DNA from: Limobrevibacterium gyesilva
Lineage (GTDB): Bacteria; Pseudomonadota; Alphaproteobacteria; Acetobacterales; Acetobacteraceae
DNA length: 64,000 nucleotides
NCBI RefSeq assembly: GCF_025989185.1
Contig: NZ_JAPDNT010000001.1
Location: 496,001 to 560,000 of the forward strand
Direction of reading: 5' to 3'
The first letter of the stretch is position 1, and each line of letters starts with the position of its first letter. Positions 52,283 through 60,640 of this stretch are shown here, one piece after another. The notes under the pieces were generated by a model, which worked only from the letters and a program-made list of their open reading frames with translations, ran no database searches and was not told the origin of the DNA. A program made the position numbers and the translations under genes.

Positions 52283-53554
52283 TCAGAGCAGCCACTCCCA
52301 GAAACGTGCGCCGAACTCGTGCACGCGCTCGCCGAACGGGCGCTGGCGCCAGGTGGCCAGGTCGATCGGGGTGGCGCGGGCGGCGTCGCGGTCGAGCATG
52401 GCGTCCACCGCCGCCGCCGTACCGCGGCCGAGGATGATGGCGTCAATCTCGTTGTTCAGCGCGGCGCTGCGCCGGTCGAGGTTGGACGAGCCGATGGCCA
52501 GCCACACCCCATCCACCACCGCAACCTTGGAGTGCAGCACGGCGCCCTTGGTCTCGTAGATGCGCACCCCGGCCTCCAGCAGGTCGCCATAGGCGGCGCG
52601 GCCGACGGCCAGCGCATCCGCGGAATCGCTGTGGCCCGGCAGGATGAGGCGCACGCGCACGCCGCGGCGGGCAGCGCGGGCGAGCTCCTCGCGCTGCTGG
52701 TGGGTCGGCACGAAATAGCCGGTGCTCAGGCCTATGTCGTCGCGGGCGGCGCGGATCGCGGTGAGCAGCGAGAGGTAATAGAGCGGCCGGTCCTCGCCGG
52801 GCTCGCTGCCGATGATGCGGATGGAGTGGTCGCCCTGGGCGGGGACCTTCGGGAACCAGTCGCGCTGCGGCAAGGGGGCGCCCTTCTGCTGTGCCCAGGT
52901 GTCCATGAACAGGCGCTGCAGCTCAGCCACCGCGGGCCCGTCGATGCGGGCGTCGGTGTCGTGCCAATAGGCCTCGGCGGTGTCGTCGGCATCGCCCGAT
53001 CCGGCCGGGTTCTCGTAGACATGATCGAGGTTGATCCCGCCGACGAAGGCGGTGCGCCCGTCGATGACCATGATCTTGCGATGGTCGCGCCTGTTCGGGT
53101 TGGTCAGCCGCCCGACCTCCAGCGGGTGCAGCGGGCTGAAGGCGGTGAGACGCGCGCCAGCCTGGCGGAGCCGGTCCAGGAAGCTCGTCGGTGTGTCGCG
53201 GGAGCCGTAGCTGTCGTAGATGACGTTCACGGCCACGCCCTGGCGCATCCGCTCGGTCAGCAGATCGCCGAGGGTCTGCCCGCCCACGCGCACGTCGTCG
53301 AAAGTGTAATATTCCAGGTTTATATGGTCGCGCGCAGCCGCCATGGCCGCGAACATGGCCGGCAGGGTCTGGGCGCCGTCATGCAGCAAGGCAACGCGGT
53401 TGCCGGGCAGCAGCGGCGTCTTGTCCAGCGCCTGTTGCAACGCAAGCTGCTGCTGCAGCGCGTCGGGCGGCGCGGCGGCGGGGTCAAGCGCCACACGTGG
53501 CTCGGCCACGCACCCCGCCAGCAACAGCGTGAGAACGATCCGTCGGACGACCAT
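52283..53554 (-). CDS. Phospholipase D/cardiolipin-synthase-like lipoprotein
   Basis: A 423-residue HKD-superfamily enzyme. Two catalytic motifs are complete: HRKIMVIDGRTAFVGGINL and HSKVAVVDGVWLAIGSSNLDRRS. The N-terminus RRIVLTLLLAGC is a lipobox, so unlike ordinary ClsA/B it should be a lipoprotein facing the periplasm. DAEAYWHDTDARIDGPAVAELQRLF is typical of ClsC-like proteins. It may remodel phospholipids or hydrolyse phosphodiesters outside the cytoplasm. Confidence 0.89.
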   Translation of the reverse strand: MVVRRIVLTLLLAGCVAEPRVALDPAAAPPDALQQQLALQQALDKTPLLPGNRVALLHDGAQTLPAMFAAMAAARDHINLEYYTFDDVRVGGQTLGDLLTERMRQGVAVNVIYDSYGSRDTPTSFLDRLRQAGARLTAFSPLHPLEVGRLTNPNRRDHRKIMVIDGRTAFVGGINLDHVYENPAGSGDADDTAEAYWHDTDARIDGPAVAELQRLFMDTWAQQKGAPLPQRDWFPKVPAQGDHSIRIIGSEPGEDRPLYYLSLLTAIRAARDDIGLSTGYFVPTHQQREELARAARRGVRVRLILPGHSDSADALAVGRAAYGDLLEAGVRIYETKGAVLHSKVAVVDGVWLAIGSSNLDRRSAALNNEIDAIILGRGTAAAVDAMLDRDAARATPIDLATWRQRPFGERVHEFGARFWEWLL

Positions 53555-53752
53555 CGGTACAATGCCCCGCCTCGTCTTGTGTCACCCTCGCCAAGCTCGG
53601 ACCGTCGTGACCAGCGTGCAAGATGCGGCCGGTTCCGGGCCATGCGGTCCGGCGCATCGGTGCGGTCATGGCCTGCGCCTGCACCGATGAGCTAGGCTCG
53701 CCACGGTCATGCGACGCATGGCGCCCCCGATGGCTCGTATGTGGAGGTTCCC

Positions 53753-55126
53753 ATGCCCGACTACGACGCGATCATCATCGGCACCGGCCAGGCCGGACCG
53801 TCCCTGGCCATGCGGCTGGCGGGCGCCGGCATGCGGGTCGCCATCGTCGAACGCAAGCTGATCGGCGGCACCTGCATCAACACCGGTTGCACCCCGACCA
53901 AGACCCTGGTGGCAAGCGCCTACGCCGCCCAGATGGCGCGCCGCGCCGCGGAATACGGCGTGATGGTCGGCGGCGATGTGGGCGTCGACATGCAGAGGGT
54001 GAAGGCGCGCAAGGATGCGGTCGTGGCGCAATGGCGGCAGGGCCTCGGCGCCAGCCTGCAAGGGACGGCGAACTGCACGCTGTATTCGGCTCATGCCCGC
54101 TTCGTGTCGCCTCGCGAAGTCAGCGTCGGGACGGAACTGCTGCGCGCCGAACGGATCTTCATCAATGTCGGGGGCCGCGCCTTCGTGCCGCCGATGGCCG
54201 GCCTGGATCACGTGCGGTTTCTGACCAATTCCTCGATGATGGAACTTGCCGAGTTGCCGCGGCATCTGGTGATCGTGGGCGGCAGCTATATCGGCCTCGA
54301 ATTCGGCCAGATGTACCGGCGCTTCGGCAGCGAGGTCACGATCGTCGAGATGGGGAAGCGGCTGATCCAGCGCGAGGACGAGGATGTCTCGCTGGCGATA
54401 CAGGACATCCTCGCGCGCGAAGGCATCGCCGTGCGGACGAACGCGACGTGCATCAGCGTGGCCCGGCAGAGCGATGAGGTCGCCGTGCAGGTGGATTGTA
54501 CGAGCGGCGCGCCCGAGATCCGTGGCTCGCATCTGCTGCTCGCCGTCGGGCGCCGGCCGAATACCGACGATCTCGGCCTCGACGACATCGGCGTTGCGCG
54601 GGACGGACACGGCTACATCACGGTCGACGAGCAGCTGCGCACGAACGTGCCGGGCATCTGGGCGCTGGGCGACTGCAACGGCAAGGGCGCCTTCACCCAC
54701 ACCGCCTATAACGACTTCGAGATCGTGGCCGCGAACTTGCTGGACAACGACCCGCGGCGGCTGACGGACCGGATTGCGGCCTATGCTCTCTATATCGATC
54801 CGCCGCTCGGCAGGGCCGGCATGACCGAGGCGCAGGCGCGCCAGGCGGGGCGGCGCGTGCTGGTTGGCAAGCGGCCGATGACGCGGGTGGCCCGCGCCGT
54901 CGAACGCGGCGAGACGCAGGGCTTCATGAAGGTCCTGGTCGATGGCGACACGAGGGAGATCCTGGGCGCGGCCATCCTGGGCCCGGGCGGCGACGAGGTG
55001 GTCCATTGCGTGCTCGATCTCATGTACGCGAAGGCGCCGTACACGGTGATGCAGCGCGCGATGCACATTCATCCCACGGTGGCGGAACTGCTGCCGACGA
55101 TCCTCGGCGAGCTCAAGCCTCTCTGA
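53753..55126 (+). CDS. FAD-dependent pyridine nucleotide-disulfide oxidoreductase (mercuric-reductase-like, function unknown)
   Basis: A 457-residue flavoprotein. FAD site IIGTGQAGPSLAMRLAGAG, redox disulfide GGTCINTGCTPTKT (CINTGC), NAD(P) site IVGGSYIGLEFGQMYRRFG, and second FAD block GIWALGDCNGKG are intact. It lacks the N-terminal metal-binding domain and C-terminal vicinal cysteines of MerA. The dimer-interface motif is MHIHPTVAELLPTIL. Such proteins are often mis-annotated as mercuric reductase; a soluble disulfide or quinone reductase is more likely. ATG 53753 follows TGGAGGTTCCC. Confidence 0.88.
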   Translation: MPDYDAIIIGTGQAGPSLAMRLAGAGMRVAIVERKLIGGTCINTGCTPTKTLVASAYAAQMARRAAEYGVMVGGDVGVDMQRVKARKDAVVAQWRQGLGASLQGTANCTLYSAHARFVSPREVSVGTELLRAERIFINVGGRAFVPPMAGLDHVRFLTNSSMMELAELPRHLVIVGGSYIGLEFGQMYRRFGSEVTIVEMGKRLIQREDEDVSLAIQDILAREGIAVRTNATCISVARQSDEVAVQVDCTSGAPEIRGSHLLLAVGRRPNTDDLGLDDIGVARDGHGYITVDEQLRTNVPGIWALGDCNGKGAFTHTAYNDFEIVAANLLDNDPRRLTDRIAAYALYIDPPLGRAGMTEAQARQAGRRVLVGKRPMTRVARAVERGETQGFMKVLVDGDTREILGAAILGPGGDEVVHCVLDLMYAKAPYTVMQRAMHIHPTVAELLPTILGELKPL

Positions 55127-55189
55127 CCGGGCCTTTCCAACGCGTCCACGGAGGATATGCTGCCCGGCCGAACGAAGGGGAACAACCGC

Positions 55190-56971
55190 ATGCCGATCGC
55201 TACCGACGCCTGGGTCCGTATCAGCGCCGCCACGTCGCCGAGCTTCTCGAAGGACGGGCGGACGCTATTCCATCTGCGTGGCGCGGGGCTGCCGCAGGTC
55301 TGGGCGATGGATGCCGATGGCAGCAATCCGCGGCAATTGAGTTTCCATGATGAGAAAGTCGCCTTCCTGCGCCGTTGCCCGGCCGATGACCGGCTGATCT
55401 GGGGCGTCGATGCCGGCGGCGACGAGCGCCAGCAATTCGTGCTGCTGGCGCCCGGCAGCGAACCCCTGCAGATCACCGACGCGCCGGACGTGATCCATGA
55501 TTTCGGGGCGTGGTCGGTCGATGGCGCGCGCATCGCGTTCGCCTGCAACGATCGCGACGAGCGTTTCCACGACATCTGCCTGATGGAGCTTGCCACCGGC
55601 GCCCGCGTGCGGCTGCTGGAGGGGCCGGGCATCCTGACGGTGCCGAGCTGGAGCCCGGACGGCACGCGGCTGGCGGTGATCGAGGACCACAGCAGCACCG
55701 ACCAGCGCCTGTGGATTCTGGATGTCGTGACCGGGGCGGCGACGCTGGTGCAGCGCCCCTCCCCTGCCCGCTATGCCTCGGTGCGCTGGACCGGCGACGG
55801 GACGGCGCTAAACGGGCTGACAGACCAGGACGCCGCGTTCATGCGGCTGTGCCGGATCGATCCGGCCACCGGTGCCGCGACGGCGATCTACGCCCCGGAG
55901 GGCCGTGACGTGGAGGCGTGGTCGCTGTCGCCGGACGGCAAGACGCTGGCCACGATCGAGAACGACCGCGGCTATGCCGTGCTGCGCGTGGGCGAGCTGG
56001 GCACCGACCGACCGGCCGTGGGCGGGCTGCCGGTGGGCATCGTCGCCGACCTGTCCTGGTCGCCGGACAGCGTGCGCCTGGCCTTCACCGCCCAGGGGCC
56101 GGGCGCGCCGCCGGGCATCTGGCTGTGGCAGGCCGGCATCGTCCGGCCACTCGTGCGCCCGGACCCGTTGGCAGAGGCCGGCATCGATCCCGCGACCTTC
56201 ATCGAGCCCCGGCTGGTGGAATGGACCAGCTTCGACGGCACGCGCATCCCCGGCTGGTTCGCGCTGCCACACGGCCCGGCGCCGGCGGGCGGGTTCCCCT
56301 CGGTGGTGTGGGTGCATGGCGGCCCGGCGTCGCAGACGCGGGCGAATTTCCGCGCCGACATCCAGATGCTGCTGTCGCAGGGCTTCGCGGTGCTGATGCC
56401 GAACATCCGCGGCAGCACCGGCTATGGCCGCGCCTATCTGGAAGCCGACGAGGTGGGGAAGCGGCCGGACGCCATGGCCGACCTCGCGGCCGGGCGGGCG
56501 TGGCTGGCGGCACAGCCGAGCATCGACCCGGAGCGCATCGGCATCATGGGCCAGTCCTATGGCGGCTGGGTGGTGCTGGCGGCGGTGACGCTGCAGCCGG
56601 AGTTGTGGAAGGCCGCGGTGAACTACTACGGAATCGCCGATTTCGTGACGCTGCTGGAGCGCACCGGGCCCTGGCGGCGCGACCATCGCGCCCGCGAATA
56701 CGGCTTCCCCGGCACCGACGACGCGCTGTTCCGCAGGATCTCGCCGATCCATCACGTGGATCGCGTGGTGGCGCCGGTGCTGGTGCTGCATGGCGACCGC
56801 GATCCGCGCGTACCCATGCACGAGAGCGACCAGATCGTGCAGGCGCTGGAGCAGCGGCAGAAGCAGGTGCGCTACGAGCGCTTCACCTATGCCGGCCACG
56901 GCTTCATCCGGCCGGACCACCGCGTTCGCGTCTACGCCGCCGTCGCCGATCATTTCGTGACCCATCTGTAA
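55190..56971 (+). CDS. S9-family (prolyl oligopeptidase/acylaminoacyl-peptidase-like) serine peptidase
   Basis: A 593-residue protein with an N-terminal beta-propeller of TolB/WD-like repeats (SPDGTRLAVIEDHSS, SLSPDGKTLATIENDRG, SWSPDSVRLAF) and a C-terminal alpha/beta-hydrolase. The nucleophile is Ser456 in MGQSYGGW, with the Asp in LHGDRDPRVP and the His in YAGHGFI. There is no signal peptide, so cytosolic peptide breakdown is expected. It is 11 bp upstream of gamma-glutamyltransferase and probably co-transcribed, forming a peptide-salvage pair. Confidence 0.9.
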   Translation: MPIATDAWVRISAATSPSFSKDGRTLFHLRGAGLPQVWAMDADGSNPRQLSFHDEKVAFLRRCPADDRLIWGVDAGGDERQQFVLLAPGSEPLQITDAPDVIHDFGAWSVDGARIAFACNDRDERFHDICLMELATGARVRLLEGPGILTVPSWSPDGTRLAVIEDHSSTDQRLWILDVVTGAATLVQRPSPARYASVRWTGDGTALNGLTDQDAAFMRLCRIDPATGAATAIYAPEGRDVEAWSLSPDGKTLATIENDRGYAVLRVGELGTDRPAVGGLPVGIVADLSWSPDSVRLAFTAQGPGAPPGIWLWQAGIVRPLVRPDPLAEAGIDPATFIEPRLVEWTSFDGTRIPGWFALPHGPAPAGGFPSVVWVHGGPASQTRANFRADIQMLLSQGFAVLMPNIRGSTGYGRAYLEADEVGKRPDAMADLAAGRAWLAAQPSIDPERIGIMGQSYGGWVVLAAVTLQPELWKAAVNYYGIADFVTLLERTGPWRRDHRAREYGFPGTDDALFRRISPIHHVDRVVAPVLVLHGDRDPRVPMHESDQIVQALEQRQKQVRYERFTYAGHGFIRPDHRVRVYAAVADHFVTHL

Positions 56972-56982
56972 GGACGCGTGCC

Positions 56983-58578
56983 ATGCAATCCTTCCCCAGA
57001 AGCCATCGCCCGCTGATCATGGGCCGCCGTGGCGCGGTCGGGGCCAACCATCCGATGGCGACCCAGGCGGGGCTGGACATCCTGCGCGCCGGCGGCAATG
57101 CCATCGACGCGTCGGTGGCGGTTTCGCTCGCGCTCGGCGTGGTCGAGCCGATGATGTCCGGGCTGGGCGGCGACGGGTTCTATCACGTGTTCATGGGCGG
57201 TAGCGGCGAGGCGGAGGTGTTCAACGGCACCGGCGCCGCGCCGCTGGCGGCCACGCCCGAGCGGTTCAGCGGCGGCATCGAGACGGTGGGGAAGCTGAGC
57301 GTGTCGGTGCCGGGCTCTCTCGCCGGCATCGCGGCGATGCATGCGGCGCACGGGCGCCTGCCCTGGGCGACGCTGGCCGAGCCCGCGATCGCGCTGGCGC
57401 GGGGCGGCTTCGCGGCCACGCACAACTACTGCTACTTCGCCACCGAGAACGAGGCCCGCCTGGCCGCCGATGCCCGCAGCGCGCGGGTGTTCCTGGGCAA
57501 GGAACTGGCCGGCTTGGTGCTGCAGCCGGACCTTGCACGCACGCTGGAGGAGATCGCCGCGGACGGAGCGGAGAGCTTCTATCGCGGGCGGCTGGCCGCG
57601 CGGCTGGCCAAGGGGCTGCAGGAGGCGGGATCGCTGATCACCGCCGCCGACCTCGCGGCCTGCAGGGCCGAGGTGCAGGCGCCGATCGGCATCACCTATC
57701 GCGGCTGGGAGGTGCGCCAGTCCGGGCCGAACTCCACCGGCTTCACGATGCTGGAGATGCTGAAGATCGTCGAGCGGTTCGACCTGCAGAGCCTGTCGCC
57801 GGCCGAGCGCGTGCACGTGCTGGTGGAAGCCAAGAAGCGCGCCTTCCTGGACCGCGAGACCTACGGCGCCGATCCGCATTTCGCGACAATCCCGCTCGAC
57901 CGGCTGCTGTCGGATGCGTACGCGGACCAGCTGGCCGCCGGGATCGATATGGGCCGCGCCGCCGACATCCCGCTGGAGGCGGCAGCGGCGGTGGGCGACA
58001 CCACCTATTTCTGCGTGGTCGATGGCGAAGGCAATGCGGTGTCGGGCATCCAGAGCATCAACTCCGCCTTCGGTTCCGGCGTGACCGCGGGAGATACCGG
58101 GGTGCTGATGAACAACCGCATGGCCTATTGGCACCTGGCGCCCGGGCACGCCAACCGGTTGCAGCCGGGCAAGCGGGTGCGCCACACCATGAACGCGCCG
58201 ATGGTGCTGAAGGACGGCAAGCTGTGGGGCGTGCTGGGAACGCCCGGGGCGGACAACCAGGTGCAGGTGAACCTGCAGGTGTTGACGGCGATGCTGGATT
58301 TCGGCGCCGATCCGCAGACGGCGCTGGAGTTGCCGCGCTGGACCAGCAGCCAGCCCGGCCAGGGTGCCAACTGGCCGCATGACGGCGACCACGCGCTGAC
58401 CATCGAGAGCGATTTCGGCGACGACCTGCTGGCCGAGCTGGAACGCCGCGGCCACGTGCTGAAGCGCGTCGGCCATCTGGAGGGCCCATGCGCGATGCAG
58501 GCAATCCGGGTGATGCCGAATGGCGTGCGGATGGCCGGTTCCGATCCGCGGCGGGACGGCTGGGCGGGCGCCTACTGA
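56983..58578 (+). CDS. ggt: Gamma-glutamyltransferase family protein
   Basis: A 531-residue N-terminal-nucleophile hydrolase. Autocleavage is expected before Thr340 in VGDTTYFCVVD, which becomes the nucleophile. NHPMATQAGLDILRAGGNAIDA, MSGLGGDGF and GTPGADNQVQVNLQVL are conserved. It removes or transfers the gamma-glutamyl group of glutathione or related compounds. No signal peptide is apparent, unlike periplasmic E. coli Ggt, so a cytosolic amidohydrolase role is likely. It lies 11 bp after the S9 peptidase. Confidence 0.9.
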   Translation: MQSFPRSHRPLIMGRRGAVGANHPMATQAGLDILRAGGNAIDASVAVSLALGVVEPMMSGLGGDGFYHVFMGGSGEAEVFNGTGAAPLAATPERFSGGIETVGKLSVSVPGSLAGIAAMHAAHGRLPWATLAEPAIALARGGFAATHNYCYFATENEARLAADARSARVFLGKELAGLVLQPDLARTLEEIAADGAESFYRGRLAARLAKGLQEAGSLITAADLAACRAEVQAPIGITYRGWEVRQSGPNSTGFTMLEMLKIVERFDLQSLSPAERVHVLVEAKKRAFLDRETYGADPHFATIPLDRLLSDAYADQLAAGIDMGRAADIPLEAAAAVGDTTYFCVVDGEGNAVSGIQSINSAFGSGVTAGDTGVLMNNRMAYWHLAPGHANRLQPGKRVRHTMNAPMVLKDGKLWGVLGTPGADNQVQVNLQVLTAMLDFGADPQTALELPRWTSSQPGQGANWPHDGDHALTIESDFGDDLLAELERRGHVLKRVGHLEGPCAMQAIRVMPNGVRMAGSDPRRDGWAGAY

Positions 58579-58591
58579 GCGTTCAGCGTGG

Positions 58592-58615
58592 CCGGCGCCT
58601 CGCGCGGGGCGCCGG
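58592..58615. terminator. Hairpin between convergent genes
   Basis: CCGGCGCC (58592-58599) pairs perfectly with GGCGCCGG (58608-58615). It lies between the stop codons of the gamma-glutamyltransferase and the convergent serine protease. There is no T-run. Confidence 0.45.
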
Positions 58616-59377
58616 TCAACGGAAGCATTGCAGGAAAATGGTCGAGGGATCGGCCACCTGGCCGATTTCGGCGGTGCGGCGGTCGGGACCCGCGCTGGCG
58701 GACAGGCGGGGGCGCACGCCGTTCTCGGCCAGGAAGCTCACGGCCTCGCTGCCCTTCACCGCGAAGTTGACGTTCTGCGGAATGTCGCCGCCGGTCATCT
58801 GCGCGATGCGGGCGGCGTTGAGTTTCGAGGTAACGACGCCGACGACATTGCCCTGGGCGTCGAGCAGTGGTCCGCCGGAATTGCCGGGCTGCACCGGGGC
58901 GCTGATCTGGAAATGCAGGGGATTGTCGCGCAGGCCCGCCAGCGCGCTGATGTCGCCCGATGTCAGCGTCGGGCCCGAGGACAGCAGCCCGGCCAGCGGG
59001 AACCCATAGGTCACGACCGTATCGCCGCGCCGCACCGGCGGGCTCTCGCGAAACGCCAGCGGCGGACCGAAGCCGGCGGGGACCGACAGCAGGGCGAGAT
59101 CGCGGCGCGGATCGGTCGCGTCGATCCGTGCCGGCGCGGTCCGGTTGGCGGCGTTGCGAGCGACCACGCGGCTGCAGCCATGGACCACATGGGCGTTGGT
59201 CAGTGCCCGGCCGTCGGCCACGACGAAGCCGGTTCCGGTGGCGGCGGGGCGCGCCGTGGTGCGCGGCGCAAGCGCCGGCCTTGGCGCCGCGGGGACCTCG
59301 TCGGCGCCCAGCGGCGGCGGCTTGGCCGCGAGCGCAGGCGACGCGATCAGCAAAGACAGCAACAGCAGGTGGCGCAT
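58616..59377 (-). CDS. Exported trypsin-like serine protease (S1 family)
   Basis: A 253-residue periplasmic protease with a signal peptide (MRHLLLLSLLIASPALA). The catalytic triad is visible: His in LTNAHVVHGC, Asp in RRDLALLSVPAG, Ser in PVQPGNSGGPLLDAQG. There is no PDZ domain, so it is not a full DegP. It ends with a short Cys-containing tail (STIFLQCFR) that may bond with HGCSR. ATG 59377 begins the signal peptide. Likely roles are protein quality control or nutrition. Confidence 0.88.
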   Translation of the reverse strand: MRHLLLLSLLIASPALAAKPPPLGADEVPAAPRPALAPRTTARPAATGTGFVVADGRALTNAHVVHGCSRVVARNAANRTAPARIDATDPRRDLALLSVPAGFGPPLAFRESPPVRRGDTVVTYGFPLAGLLSSGPTLTSGDISALAGLRDNPLHFQISAPVQPGNSGGPLLDAQGNVVGVVTSKLNAARIAQMTGGDIPQNVNFAVKGSEAVSFLAENGVRPRLSASAGPDRRTAEIGQVADPSTIFLQCFR

Positions 59378-59480
59378 GCGCCGACCATGCGGCAGCGGCC
59401 CTCGGCGCGTCAACGCACCGCTGCCGGCTTGCGGCCCCGCGCGCCGGCGCGCAGACTCCGCAGGCAATCGGGGGGTATGC

Positions 59481-60395
59481 ATGCAGGGACTGTTCATCGA
59501 CGCGGGTGACGAGCTGGCGGACGTTTTCGACAAGGTGAAGCTCGCGGACGACCCGCCGGTGGCGGTGAACCGGCAGGAACTGGTGACCGCGCCGGAGCTG
59601 CCGGGGCTGCTCGGCGGCTACGACTTCGTGCTGAACGACCACAGCCACATGCCCACCGACATGATGCGCCAGTGCAAGCGGCTGAAGCACGTGATCTTCC
59701 TTGGCACCGGCGCGCGCAGCTACATGAGCCCCGAGGAGCTCGCCGAGCTCGGCATCACCGTTCACATCATCAAGGGCTATGGCGACATCGCCGTGGCCGA
59801 GCACGCGATTGCGTTGATGTGGGCGGCCGCGCGTGGGCTGGCACTGATGGACCGCGGTGTGCGCGCCGGCGGCTGGCCGCGGACCGAGGGCATGCAGCTC
59901 ACCGGCAAGACCATCGGGCTGTTGGGATTCGGGGGCATCGCCGGCGAAGTGGCGCGTATCGCCGGCGGCTCCGGCATGCGGGTGCTGGCCTGGAACCGCA
60001 CGCCGAAGACCGCCCCTGGAGTCGCCTTTGTCGATCTGGACACGCTGTTGGCCGAGAGCCACGTGTTGAGCGTGCATCTGCTGCTGAACGACGAGACACG
60101 CGGTTTCCTCGGCGCTGATCGCCTGGCGAAGCTGCGTCCGGGCGTCATCCTCGTGAACACTGCGCGCGGCGCCGTGGTGGACGAGGCCGCGATGATCGCG
60201 GCGCTGCGGGAGGGAAGGATCGGCCACGCGGCGCTCGATGTGTTCAACGAAGAGCCGCTGCCGGCAGGGCATCCATTGACGATGCTGGACAGCGTTACCC
60301 TGTCCGCGCACAGCGCGTTCCGGACGCCGGAGGCGAGTGAGACCCTGCTGCGCCGGGCACTGGACATTGCGCGGCGGGTGTCAGGGGTGGGGTGA
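59481..60395 (+). CDS. D-isomer-specific 2-hydroxyacid dehydrogenase
   Basis: A 304-residue NAD(P)-dependent reductase of 2-keto acids. The Rossmann motif is LLGFGGIAGEVARIA (about 145-159). The catalytic Arg is in NTARGAVVDE, the Glu in LDVFNEEPLP and the His in LSAHSAFRTPEAS. It is slightly shorter than glycerate or phosphoglycerate dehydrogenases and lacks an ACT domain. ATG 59481 follows GGGGGTATGC. The exact substrate is unknown. Confidence 0.9.
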   Translation: MQGLFIDAGDELADVFDKVKLADDPPVAVNRQELVTAPELPGLLGGYDFVLNDHSHMPTDMMRQCKRLKHVIFLGTGARSYMSPEELAELGITVHIIKGYGDIAVAEHAIALMWAAARGLALMDRGVRAGGWPRTEGMQLTGKTIGLLGFGGIAGEVARIAGGSGMRVLAWNRTPKTAPGVAFVDLDTLLAESHVLSVHLLLNDETRGFLGADRLAKLRPGVILVNTARGAVVDEAAMIAALREGRIGHAALDVFNEEPLPAGHPLTMLDSVTLSAHSAFRTPEASETLLRRALDIARRVSGVG

Positions 60396-60500
60396 CGCGA
60401 CGACAAGGCCGGGGGCTCCAGACGCCTCCGGTCATTTGAGGGTTATCCGCTGCGCCGCTTGCGCGATGACAACGGAGCCCTGGCCTTCCTCTCGACAGGC

Positions 60501-60581
60501 GCCCGCCTGGCGGAACGGTAGACGCAGCGGACTTAAAATCCGCAGCCGAAAGGCGTGGGGGTTCGAGTCCCCCGGCGGGCA
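60501..60581 (+). tRNA. tRNA-Leu (anticodon UAA)
   Basis: The acceptor stem GCCCGCC (60501-60507) pairs with GGCGGGC (60574-60580), with A60581 as discriminator. The anticodon stem-loop reads GCGGACTTAAAATCCGC, giving TAA. A variable arm and the T-arm GGGGGTTCGAGTCCCCC are present. CCA is not encoded: ATTCCA follows. No integrase or att-like repeat was seen beside it. Confidence 0.95.
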
Positions 60582-60640
60582 TTCCATTGAAATAATGGAA
60601 GGATAATCCACTCAGAACGGTTCAGTTTTCCGGGCCCAGC

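Noticed and set aside
53753-55126. Mercuric reductase
   Set aside because: No C-terminal cysteine pair, no metal-binding N-terminal domain and no mer genes nearby; kept only as a disulfide oxidoreductase.
60501-60640. tRNA-Leu as an integration site for a mobile element
   Set aside because: No integrase, no repeated tRNA 3' end and normal genes on both sides.
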